Notes: generated by a model from the letters alone, not told the origin. A stretch of 5,365 nucleotides of DNA from Thermoleophilia bacterium (GCA_025964455.1 JAOPYU010000214.1:1-5365), one strand, 5' to 3'; counted from the stretch's first letter, positions 1 to 4,851 are shown. Translations and numbers: made by a program.

Positions 1-63
1 GAGGCCTGCGACGTCCGCGGCCTGCGCGATCTCGGTGGTCGAGGTCGGCGTGATGGTGCTCAT
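1..63 (-). CDS. N-terminal fragment of an unidentified protein (runs off left edge)
   Basis: An ATG at 63-61 on the minus strand opens a frame that stays open for all 21 codons to the window edge. The N-terminus begins MSTITPTSTTEIAQAADVAG. A GAAAGG-type ribosome binding site (complement of about 72-77) lies some 8 bases upstream, which supports this start. The fragment is Thr/Ser/Ala-rich and too short to assign to a family, so I do not recognise it. It is divergent from the GGT-family gene and would share the 64-253 intergenic region with it. No function is proposed. The main doubt is whether a 21-codon open frame in GC-rich DNA is real; the ribosome binding site and the divergent layout are the only support. 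Confidence 0.5.
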   Translation of the reverse strand, partial: MSTITPTSTTEIAQAADVAGL

Positions 64-178
64 GGCTGGGGCCTTTCATGAACTGGTCGGCGACTGACAC
101 GATCGGTGTCTCTCACGGGCGAACGGGTGCCGGGAGGCGCATCGGCGCGTGGGAAGCGCCACCTCCAGCAGCCCGTCG

Positions 179-188
179 ATGCTACCAT
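179..188. promoter_or_regulatory. possible overlapping divergent extended -10 elements
   Basis: On the plus strand TGCTACCAT (180-188) fits an extended -10 (TGnTAnnnT) for the GGT-family gene. On the minus strand the same bases read TGGTAGCAT (187-179), which also fits TGnTAnnnT, facing the left-edge gene. I see no good -35 hexamer in either direction, as is allowed for extended -10 promoters. The site is 66 bases before the GGT start codon and 116 bases before the minus-strand start. Apart from this, the 64-253 gap shows nothing except the ribosome binding sites of its two flanking genes. Confidence 0.3.
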
Positions 189-253
189 AGGAGCGATTCC
201 GGGCTGCGCCGATGGGGGGCCGCGGCGCCTCGGCAATGTGAAGGGAATTCTCG

Positions 254-1840
254 GTGTCAGCAGCGCAATCGCGCAGCGAAGGTGCCGTCGCGGCCGGCCA
301 TGCGGCCGTTGCCCGTGTCGGGGCTCAGGTCCTCGACGACGGCGGGAACGCCGTGGATGCGGTCGTCGCCATGGTCTCGGCGGGCTGCGTGTGCGAGCCG
401 ACGCTCACGTCCTTCGGTGGCGGCGGGTTCATGATCGTCGGCGGCGGCGCGTCCGAACAGCCACCGATCCTGCTCGACTTCTTCTCGCGCCAGCCGGGTC
501 TCGAGGCGCGACCACGCCTCGCGCCGTGGGAGGTCCACGCCCTCGAATTCGATGGCGTGGTGCTGCATTACGGCACCGGTCCGGCTTCGGTGGCGGTACC
601 GGGCGTCGCGCGCGGCATCGCCCATGCGGCGCGCCGGTACGGGCGCCTGCCGCTGGCCCAGTCGCTCGCACCGAGCATCGTGCTCGCCTCGGAGGGGGTG
701 CCGCTCACCCGCACGCAGGCGGGCGAGCACGAGGCGACCGGACCACTCATCTCCCGCGATCCGCACGGCGCGGCGATCTGGGAGCTCGAGGGAGGTCGCT
801 ACCGCACCGAGGGGGAGCTGTTCCGCCAACCCGATATGGCGCGTGCGATCGAGCTGCTCGCGGCGACCGATGGTGAATCGCTCCACGTGGGGGAGCTCGC
901 CGACGCACTCATGGCGTGGAGCGACGAGCGTGGCGCGAGCATCTCCCGCACCGACCTCGCACGCTTCGAGGTGTACGAGCGCACGCCGCTCCAGCTGTGT
1001 GTGGGCGACATCTGCATGTACGGCAATCCCGAGCCGTCGATGGGCGGCGGGATCTCCCTGCGCCTGCTCCAGGCGATGCTCGAGAACCGCGTGGAGCCGA
1101 TCCACAACTCGAGCCTCCGGCGCGAGCCACGCGACCTGGCGGTCGGACGAGCGCTGGTGCGGGTGCTTCGGCAGCTGGATCCGCCGCGGACCAAGCCGCC
1201 GGAGCGCGGGGAGCGCGCGATCGCGGCGCTCCTGACGCCCGAGCAGCGCTCGGCGCAGAAGGCGCTCGGTGACGCCATGCACGACCGCGGCCTGCAATCG
1301 GGCGGCTTCGACCGATCGCCCAACACGACGCACGTGTCGGCCATCGATTCGGACGGCCTGCTCTGTGGCGCGACGACGACGGTCGGCTACGGGTCGGGCG
1401 AGTTCATCCCGGCGACCGGCATCCACCTCAACAACATGCTCGCCGAGTACGACCACACGCTGCCGCGCATGGCCGGGACGACGGTACCGAGCATGATGAC
1501 CCCGACGATCCTCACCAGCCCGCGAACGCTCGTGCAGCTCGGCTCGGCCGGCAGTGACCGGATCCCGGTCGCGATCGCGCAGATCCTCGAGCGCATGTGG
1601 CACGGCGCGCCGCTGGAGGAGGCGATCCGCGCGCCACGCTTCGCGTTCGACGGGCGCATCCTCCATGCCGAGCCGGGGCTCGACGACGGTGCGCTCGAGG
1701 AACTCGACAGCGAAGTGGAGCTGGTGCGGTGGCCGGAGCTCGATCCCTACTTCGGGACGACCAACGGGACCGCAATGCGCGGGGGTAGGCCGCACGCTGC
1801 CGGGGATCCCCGCCGCGAGGCGATCGGTCTGGTCCTCTAG
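254..1840 (+). CDS. gamma-glutamyltransferase (GGT) family Ntn-hydrolase, divergent (ggt-like)
   Basis: This 528-residue protein belongs to the GGT family of self-cleaving N-terminal nucleophile hydrolases. The N-terminal GGNAVDAVVAM (residues 30-40) and the following SFGGGGFM (53-60) are the family opening. Residues 358-362 read TTHVS, so Thr358 is the predicted nucleophile and cleavage before it would give a large subunit of about 38 kDa and a small one of about 18 kDa. GIHLNN (389-394), MTPTI (415-419) and the C-terminal DPRR (518-521) are further family marks. Length is normal for the family. The GTG start is set by AAGGGA at 241-246, seven bases upstream. No signal peptide is visible, so the enzyme is predicted to be cytoplasmic, unlike periplasmic E. 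coli Ggt. Several pocket residues that bind the gamma-glutamyl group in E. coli appear replaced, so the fold and self-processing are well supported but the substrate is not. The gene appears monocistronic and ends at a hairpin. Confidence 0.9.
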   Translation: MSAAQSRSEGAVAAGHAAVARVGAQVLDDGGNAVDAVVAMVSAGCVCEPTLTSFGGGGFMIVGGGASEQPPILLDFFSRQPGLEARPRLAPWEVHALEFDGVVLHYGTGPASVAVPGVARGIAHAARRYGRLPLAQSLAPSIVLASEGVPLTRTQAGEHEATGPLISRDPHGAAIWELEGGRYRTEGELFRQPDMARAIELLAATDGESLHVGELADALMAWSDERGASISRTDLARFEVYERTPLQLCVGDICMYGNPEPSMGGGISLRLLQAMLENRVEPIHNSSLRREPRDLAVGRALVRVLRQLDPPRTKPPERGERAIAALLTPEQRSAQKALGDAMHDRGLQSGGFDRSPNTTHVSAIDSDGLLCGATTTVGYGSGEFIPATGIHLNNMLAEYDHTLPRMAGTTVPSMMTPTILTSPRTLVQLGSAGSDRIPVAIAQILERMWHGAPLEEAIRAPRFAFDGRILHAEPGLDDGALEELDSEVELVRWPELDPYFGTTNGTAMRGGRPHAAGDPRREAIGLVL

Positions 1841-1856
1841 CGGATCCGGAACGACA

Positions 1857-1890
1857 CGCGGGGCCCCGCTCGTCAGCGCAGGGCCCCGTG
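1857..1890. terminator. GC-rich hairpin between convergent genes, probable terminator
   Basis: A 10-bp stem with one G-T wobble pairs 1857-1866 with 1881-1890 around GGGGCCC. Inside it, CGCT (1867-1870) can pair with AGCG (1875-1878) over a CGTC loop, extending the hairpin. Outside it, ACACGC (1854-1859) has a second complementary partner at 1893-1898. It starts 16 bases after the stop codon of the GGT-family gene. No T-run follows on either strand, so it may act as a U-poor terminator or as a 3' mRNA-stabilising hairpin for one or both convergent genes. Confidence 0.55.
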
Positions 1891-1941
1891 ATGCGTGTTG
1901 TCCCGTCATGTCGGATCGAAGCTCCGACGGGCTTGTCCCAT

Positions 1942-1962
1942 CCCCGGAATGAGGCTCCGGGG
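1942..1962 (-). terminator. possible terminator hairpin downstream of the LysM gene
   Basis: CCCCGG (1942-1947) pairs with CCGGGG (1957-1962) over a 9-base loop. It lies 32 bases beyond the LysM stop codon on the minus strand. There is no T-run on the minus-strand side (the following bases read ATGGGACAAG), so termination is inferred from position and GC-rich pairing alone. Confidence 0.35.
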
Positions 1963-1994
1963 TGTCCCAGGGGGTGTGGTCCTCGTGGAAAGTG

Positions 1995-3173
1995 TCAGCG
2001 ATCGCTCGGCAGCGCCGGCGGGAGGCCGTCGGTGTCGGGCGTCGGCGGCGCCGAGGGCAGGGTGCCATCGCTCGTGCCGCCCGGCGGCGGGGCGTCGGGA
2101 CCCGGTGTCTCGGGCGGGTCGACCACGGGCGGCTCGACGACCGGCGGCTTCACGACCGGTGGCTTGACGACTGGTGGCTTCGTCGGCGTCGGCGGCTTGG
2201 TCGGCACGGGCGGCTGCTCGTCGCTCGGCGGCTTGGTCGGCACCGGCGGCTTGCCCGGTGCGCCAGGGACCGGTGGCTTCGTCGGCGGCTTCGTGGGCGG
2301 CTTGGAAGGCGGCTGCGGCGTCGACTTCTTCGGCGGGATCGTCAGGACCTGGCCCGGGTAGATCCGGTCCGGATCCGAGATCTTGTCCTTGTTCGCGGCG
2401 TACAGCTCCTGCCACGTGAGCCCGAAGCGCGGCGCGATCTTGGAGAGCCAGTCGCCCGACTTGACCGTGTAGGTCTTGGGGCGGTGCTTGTCCTCGACCG
2501 GATCGACCGGCGCCGACTTGGTCGGCGGGGTCTTGGTCGGCGGCTCGCCCTTGGTTGGCGGCGTCTTCGACGGCGGCTCACCCTTCGACGGCGGCTGGCC
2601 CTTGCCCGGAGGCGCCGGCGGCAGCTCGCCCTTGGCAGGCGGCGTCTTCATCGGCGGCTCGCCCTTGCCGGGAGGCGCCGGAGGCAGCTCGTCCTTGGTG
2701 GGCGGCAACTCGGGAGCAGGCTCGCTCGGCGGGGACTGCTCGGGCCCGCAGGTCGCCGGCGGGTACTGCGCGGGGATGCCGCACGAAGCCCAGGCCCAGC
2801 CCTGCTGGACGCCCTGCTGGGGCGCGTTGCCCTTGCCCGGAGCGCCCTGCTGCGTGGCGCCTTCGTCGGCGCTGCTCGGCAGGTACCTGCGGACGAAGGC
2901 CGGGATCCCGTTGCGCGGATCGTCCTCGGCGGCAGGTGCGCCGCCGCCCGTCACGTCGGTGCCGAGCTGTGCTGCGATCGCGGCATCCACGATCGAGCCG
3001 GTCCGTGCCGGGGTCAGGGCTGCGTCGGTCGCCTGCGCGTCGCCGGCGATGAGCGGCTGTCCGGTGACGGCGGTGCCGCCGCCTCCGACGATCGGCATGG
3101 ACGGCGGAGCGCCGATGCCTGCGGTGGCGGACGTGGGCAGCGTCGATGCGCTGCTCGAGATCGAATTCGACAT
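1995..3173 (-). CDS. LysM-domain protein with long proline-rich arms
   Basis: A 392-residue protein with one LysM domain at about 233-281 (YTVKSGDWLSKIAPRFG, then IYPGQVLTIPP), the module that binds N-acetylglucosamine-containing glycans such as peptidoglycan. It is flanked by low-complexity proline/lysine-rich arms at about 147-226 (PPTKGEPP-type repeats) and 282-390 (PPTKPP, VVKPP, then an acidic Pro-rich tail), which probably are extended spacers. The N-terminal 1-80 is rich in Ser, Thr, Ala and Gly with no hydrophobic signal segment, lipobox or membrane helix. The only two cysteines, Cys131 and Cys142, are close enough to form a disulfide. The frame is open upstream to 3779, but the start at 3173 is chosen because AGGGGG sits seven bases before this ATG. 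No enzymatic domain is visible. A role at the cell wall is inferred from LysM; the export route is unknown. Confidence 0.85.
   Translation of the reverse strand: MSNSISSSASTLPTSATAGIGAPPSMPIVGGGGTAVTGQPLIAGDAQATDAALTPARTGSIVDAAIAAQLGTDVTGGGAPAAEDDPRNGIPAFVRRYLPSSADEGATQQGAPGKGNAPQQGVQQGWAWASCGIPAQYPPATCGPEQSPPSEPAPELPPTKDELPPAPPGKGEPPMKTPPAKGELPPAPPGKGQPPSKGEPPSKTPPTKGEPPTKTPPTKSAPVDPVEDKHRPKTYTVKSGDWLSKIAPRFGLTWQELYAANKDKISDPDRIYPGQVLTIPPKKSTPQPPSKPPTKPPTKPPVPGAPGKPPVPTKPPSDEQPPVPTKPPTPTKPPVVKPPVVKPPVVEPPVVDPPETPGPDAPPPGGTSDGTLPSAPPTPDTDGLPPALPSDR
2112..2171 (-). repeat. four 15-bp units encoding VVKPP/VVEPP/VVDPP
   Basis: Within the C-terminal arm of the LysM protein, residues 335-354 are four five-residue units: VVKPP twice, VVEPP and VVDPP. 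The DNA repeats with a 15-bp period. The charge of the variable residue changes from Lys to Glu and Asp along the array, giving a basic-to-acidic switch. Such arrays change length by slippage or recombination, so copy number may differ between strains. Confidence 0.8.
2583..2706 (-). repeat. 63-bp imperfect tandem duplication in the LysM gene
   Basis: Bases 2583-2643 and 2646-2706 are similar at an offset of 63 bp (21 codons); the best-matching part starts at 2599 and 2662. In the protein this gives two copies of ELPPAPPGKG followed by PP-K-PP steps, inside the N-terminal proline-rich arm. The period is a whole number of codons, so the duplication lengthened the arm without breaking the frame. 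Confidence 0.75.
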
Positions 3174-3180
3174 GTGGTTT

Positions 3181-3186
3181 CCCCCT
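3181..3186 (-). promoter_or_regulatory. ribosome binding site of the LysM gene
   Basis: The complement of 3181-3186 is AGGGGG, seven bases before the ATG at 3173. It decides the start: the reading frame has no stop back to 3779, but those extra codons run through the intergenic repeats and are not credible coding sequence. Confidence 0.75.
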
Positions 3187-3220
3187 GGTACCCCATGCGA
3201 GCCGTGCCGGTGGTCGTGAG

Positions 3221-3236
3221 CGCCTCCCCCGAGGCG
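3221..3236 (-). other. perfect hairpin in the LysM leader
   Basis: CGCCTC (3221-3226) and GAGGCG (3231-3236) form a perfect 6-bp stem with a four-base loop, reading GGGG on the minus strand. It lies 48 bases upstream of the LysM start codon and would be in the mRNA leader if transcription starts further upstream. The loop guanines could pair with pyrimidine tracts, but no partner is evident. Confidence 0.4.
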
Positions 3237-3347
3237 TCGCGCAGCAAGCTCGCGTCTCCTGACTGTCGCAACCCGACCGCCCCCTGTTTCATTCGATTCC
3301 CGACGTCGCCCGCTCGCCCCGCGTCCCCGCCCCGTCCTTCCCGCCGA

Positions 3348-3421
3348 GCGCACGATTTCTTGACGCCCGCGCACAGCATCACGAGCACCTGCCGACGCTC
3401 GCCGCGCGCACTGCGACTGCG
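3348..3421 (+). repeat. 74-bp direct repeat, copy 1
   Basis: This copy matches 3544-3617 at 72 of 74 positions at a constant offset of 196 bases; the two differences are adjacent (3373-3374, GC against CA). It begins with the motif GCGCACGATTTCTTG and ends CACTGCGACTGCG. Inside, ACGAGC (3381-3386) can pair with GCTCGC (3397-3402) over a 10-base loop. The near identity over non-coding sequence implies recent duplication or a dispersed repeat family. Strand is arbitrary. Confidence 0.9.
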
Positions 3422-3469
3422 GCAGAGGGCTTGGGGCGCCCACGCCTGGTGCACGGAGATCGTCATCGG

Positions 3470-3512
3470 GTGCGCGTGATTTCTTGTCCCCCTCGCAACA
3501 AATCGTGCGCGC
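3470..3512 (+). repeat. REPIN-like hairpin made from the repeat end motif
   Basis: GCGCGTGATTTCTTG (3472-3486) faces CAACAAATCGTGCGC (3496-3510) across a nine-base pyrimidine-rich loop. As plus-strand RNA or single-stranded DNA the arms pair at 14 of 15 positions with two G-U wobbles and one C-C mismatch, and two outer pairs (3470-3471 with 3511-3512) extend the stem. Both arms are variants of the motif that begins each flanking 74-bp repeat, so this is a head-to-head pair of the same element. Confidence 0.7.
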
Positions 3513-3543
3513 GGCGCCCAGCGAGGCCGCCTCATCCCGTTGC

Positions 3544-3617
3544 GCGCACGATTTCTTGACGCCCGCGCACACAATCACGAGCACCTGCCGACGCTCGCCG
3601 CGCGCACTGCGACTGCG
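3544..3617 (+). repeat. 74-bp direct repeat, copy 2
   Basis: This is the second copy, 72 of 74 identical to 3348-3421. Its first 15 bases (extended leftward to 3542) are also the inverted partner of 3496-3512, with 16 of 17 positions complementary. That creates a second stem, mutually exclusive with the 3470-3512 hairpin. Identity stops sharply at 3618, where the two flanks diverge. Confidence 0.9.
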
Positions 3618-3725
3618 CCTGGGCTGGCGCCGCCCAAGCTCCCACTGATGTTGGTGACGTTGACCGGCCCTCGTACGGCTCACGTAACCAAATCCATGGA
3701 GCTCGCTCGCCCTGGAATTACGAAC

Positions 3726-3756
3726 GGGGGCGCCGCTTCTGAGAAGCGACACCCCC
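3726..3756 (-). terminator. likely terminator of the small minus-strand gene
   Basis: GGGGG (3726-3730) pairs with CCCCC (3752-3756), and CGCTTC (3734-3739) pairs with GAAGCG (3743-3748) over a three-base loop. The two odd positions between them are C-A mismatches on the plus strand but G-U wobbles on the minus strand. The structure is therefore a continuous 14-bp stem only as minus-strand RNA. It lies 132 bases past the stop of the 61-codon gene. The bases after it (GTTCGTAATTCC) are only weakly T-rich. Confidence 0.6.
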
Positions 3757-3788
3757 GCCACACCACCACGTGTGACCATGAGCTTGGC

Positions 3789-3830
3789 TCACGGCCGTGA
3801 AACCGTCGGCGGTTCGTGCACGCGAGCGTG
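3789..3830. promoter_or_regulatory. cluster of three short palindromes of unknown role
   Basis: TCACGGCCGTGA (3789-3800) is a perfect 12-bp palindrome. It is followed directly by AACCG-TCGG-CGGTT (3801-3814) and then by CACGC-GA-GCGTG (3819-3830). Three inverted repeats within 42 bases, in the 3' region of the small minus-strand gene, could be protein-binding sites or RNA hairpins. No known operator is recognised. Confidence 0.3.
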
Positions 3831-3887
3831 CTGGTGATCCTGCGCGACGTTCGTTCGTCGTCCAGCCACGGACAGCAGACCGGCGAC

Positions 3888-4073
3888 CTACGCGGACTTG
3901 AGCTCGTAGAGGAAGCCGTCCCGGCCCTCCACGATGTCCACGAGGCGCTGCGCCGCACGAGTGGCATCCGAGCAGTCGAACGCAACGGACTCACGAGCGA
4001 GGAGGAGAGCCTCCCGGCGGAGCCATCGCTGCATGCGGCGCTGGCGGTAGTGAGAAGTGAGCGTTCGAGCCAT
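3888..4073 (-). CDS. 61-residue basic protein of unknown function
   Basis: The predicted protein begins MARTLTSHYRQRRMQRWLRR and ends DGFLYELKSA. The N-terminal third is strongly basic and could form an amphipathic helix. The middle (about 36-49) is a helix-like SDATRAAQRLVDIV, and the C-terminal part is more acidic. There is no signal peptide or membrane segment, and one cysteine (Cys34). Codon third positions are mostly G or C, as in the neighbouring genes. Start: GGA seven bases before the ATG at 4073 gives a weak ribosome binding site. An in-frame ATG at 4085 would add MESD but lacks a better site. The same frame runs open further upstream, through sequence overlapping the response regulator, and those codons do not look coding. 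I do not recognise a family. Its place beside a response regulator and flagellin suggests, but does not show, a motility or regulatory link. Confidence 0.55.
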   Translation of the reverse strand: MARTLTSHYRQRRMQRWLRREALLLARESVAFDCSDATRAAQRLVDIVEGRDGFLYELKSA

Positions 4074-4183
4074 GTCAGATTCCATTCGTTCGGTGGCCTG
4101 TACCAAGGTGTCGCATCCACGCCCCGGCGCCGTTCCAGCGCGGCCGCGGGTTGGCCCAGAACACGCGATCCGGGAATCCGTGC

Positions 4184-4209
4184 CTCGCGTGCGCGCGCAC
4201 GCGCGCGAG
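4184..4209. other. GC palindrome and alternating CG tract downstream of the response regulator
   Basis: Bases 4186-4203 form a perfect 18-bp palindrome centred on TGCGCGCGCA. CTCGCG (4184-4189) can also pair with CGCGAG (4204-4209). Bases 4186-4207 are eleven consecutive pyrimidine-purine steps, the pattern that most readily adopts Z-DNA. It lies 61 bases past the response regulator stop on the minus strand, so it could serve as a U-less terminator hairpin. Confidence 0.5.
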
Positions 4210-4223
4210 CGCATGCGGGAATT

Positions 4224-4246
4224 GGTCAGCCGTGGGTCAGCCGTGG
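4224..4246. repeat. 11-bp perfect tandem repeat
   Basis: The unit GTCAGCCGTGG occurs twice head to tail (4225-4235 and 4236-4246), and the preceding G at 4224 also fits the period. It lies between the response regulator stop and the palindrome. Eleven base pairs is about one helical turn, so two protein monomers could bind on the same face; a simple slippage duplication is equally possible. Confidence 0.7.
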
Positions 4247-4269
4247 ACGAGCCCTCGAAGCGCGACCGG

Positions 4270-4851
4270 CTAGCGCTCGGCGCGGCGCTGGCTGGCGGCG
4301 ACCGCCGCACGCTGCTCGATGAGCCGTCGGCTGGTGACGACCAGCTCACGCAGGTCGAACGGCTTCGCGATGAAGGCGTCGGCGCCCAGCTCGCGGGCAC
4401 GCTCCTCCACCCGCGGACCCAGTGCGCTCATCGCCAGCACCGGGACCGTCACACCGAACTGCGCGAGGTACTTCATCACCTGGAAGCCATCCAGGCCCGG
4501 CATCATGATGTCGAGCAGCACGAGCGCCGGCGGCTGCTGGTCGAGCGAGTCCAGCCCGAGCAGACCGCTCTCGGCCTCGGTCACGTCGAAGCCCACCGCC
4601 GTGAACGCCTCGCGCAGCACGAAGCGGATGGCCGGATCGTCGTCGATCACCAGGACCGCCGGCTTGGCGTTCGGCTGCATCGTCCGCGCGAGCTTCTGCA
4701 CCTCGCCGGCACGGAACCTCCGGTGCCCGCCCGCCGTCCGGTGCTCGTCCAGACGCCCGTCGGCAGCCCAGTTGCGCACGGTCGTGGCACTGACGCCCAG
4801 TATCTGGGCAGCCTCGTTGACGGTGAGGAATTCATCGGAGGAGTGCGACAT
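4270..4851 (-). CDS. BldC/MerR-type HTH fused to a response-regulator receiver domain
   Basis: A 193-residue two-domain regulator. Residues 8-54 are a MerR/BldC-like winged helix: LTVNEAAQILGVSATTVRNWA is the helix-turn-helix and RTAGGHRRFR (38-47) is the wing signature of BldC and excisionase-type domains. Residues 65-183 are a CheY-like receiver. Asp70 and Asp71 form the acidic pocket, Asp114 in LLDIMMPG is the phosphoacceptor, Ser142 is the switch hydroxyl and Lys163-Pro164 is the conserved KPF motif. All catalytic residues are present, so it should be phosphorylated by a histidine kinase, none of which is encoded here. The domain order, DNA binding first, is the reverse of OmpR, NarL and Spo0A types. 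Start: AGGGG (complement of 4860-4864) is eight bases before the ATG. It is cytoplasmic, divergent from flagellin, and shares its intergenic control region, making flagellin and itself natural candidate targets (inference). Confidence 0.92.
   Translation of the reverse strand: MSHSSDEFLTVNEAAQILGVSATTVRNWAADGRLDEHRTAGGHRRFRAGEVQKLARTMQPNAKPAVLVIDDDPAIRFVLREAFTAVGFDVTEAESGLLGLDSLDQQPPALVLLDIMMPGLDGFQVMKYLAQFGVTVPVLAMSALGPRVEERARELGADAFIAKPFDLRELVVTSRRLIEQRAAVAASQRRAER

Larger units (their letters stand above)
3174..3887. other. 714-bp interval without a convincing gene, rich in repeats
   Basis: No frame here combines a ribosome binding site with plausible protein sequence. Several frames stay open only because of high GC, and the two repeat copies produce the same peptide fragments in unrelated frames. 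From left to right the interval holds the LysM leader, the first 74-bp repeat, a central hairpin built from the repeat's end motif, the second 74-bp repeat, a minus-strand terminator-like hairpin and a group of short palindromes. I found no convincing sigma-70 promoter pair for the LysM gene in it. Confidence 0.6.

Noticed and set aside
257..2068. 603-codon open frame on the minus strand opposite the GGT-family gene
   Set aside because: It is antisense to a well-supported enzyme gene. Its Arg-rich composition is typical of GC-rich antisense frames, and it has no recognisable domain.
3014..3292. Minus-strand frame starting MKQGAVGLRQSGD and overlapping the LysM start
   Set aside because: There is only a weak GGGA upstream, most of it overlaps the LysM coding region in another frame, and the overlapping part becomes Arg-rich.
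1962..3479. 505-codon open frame on the plus strand opposite the LysM gene
   Set aside because: Its translation is arginine/leucine/glycine low complexity made by reading the Pro-rich coding repeats backwards. The minus strand carries a clear LysM domain and a good ribosome binding site.
3348..3617. CRISPR array
   Set aside because: There are only two long repeats, the spacing is a single 122-bp segment with internal repeat fragments, and no cas gene is nearby.
3348..3617. Insertion sequence or composite transposon
   Set aside because: The repeats are direct, 74 bp long and enclose no transposase-like frame, and no target-site duplication is evident.
3660..3690. Sigma-70 promoter with TTGACC as -35
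   Set aside because: No -10 hexamer occurs at 16-18 bases. The nearest candidate, TAACCA, is 19 bases away and poor, and there is no plus-strand gene downstream.
3174..3779. Upstream in-frame extension of the LysM gene to 3779
   Set aside because: The added codons cross both 74-bp repeats and the central hairpin and give Arg-rich sequence without a signal peptide. The ATG at 3173 has its own AGGGGG site.
3540..3800. 86-codon plus-strand frame over the second repeat
   Set aside because: It has no ribosome binding site, begins inside the repeated element and runs through the minus-strand terminator hairpin.
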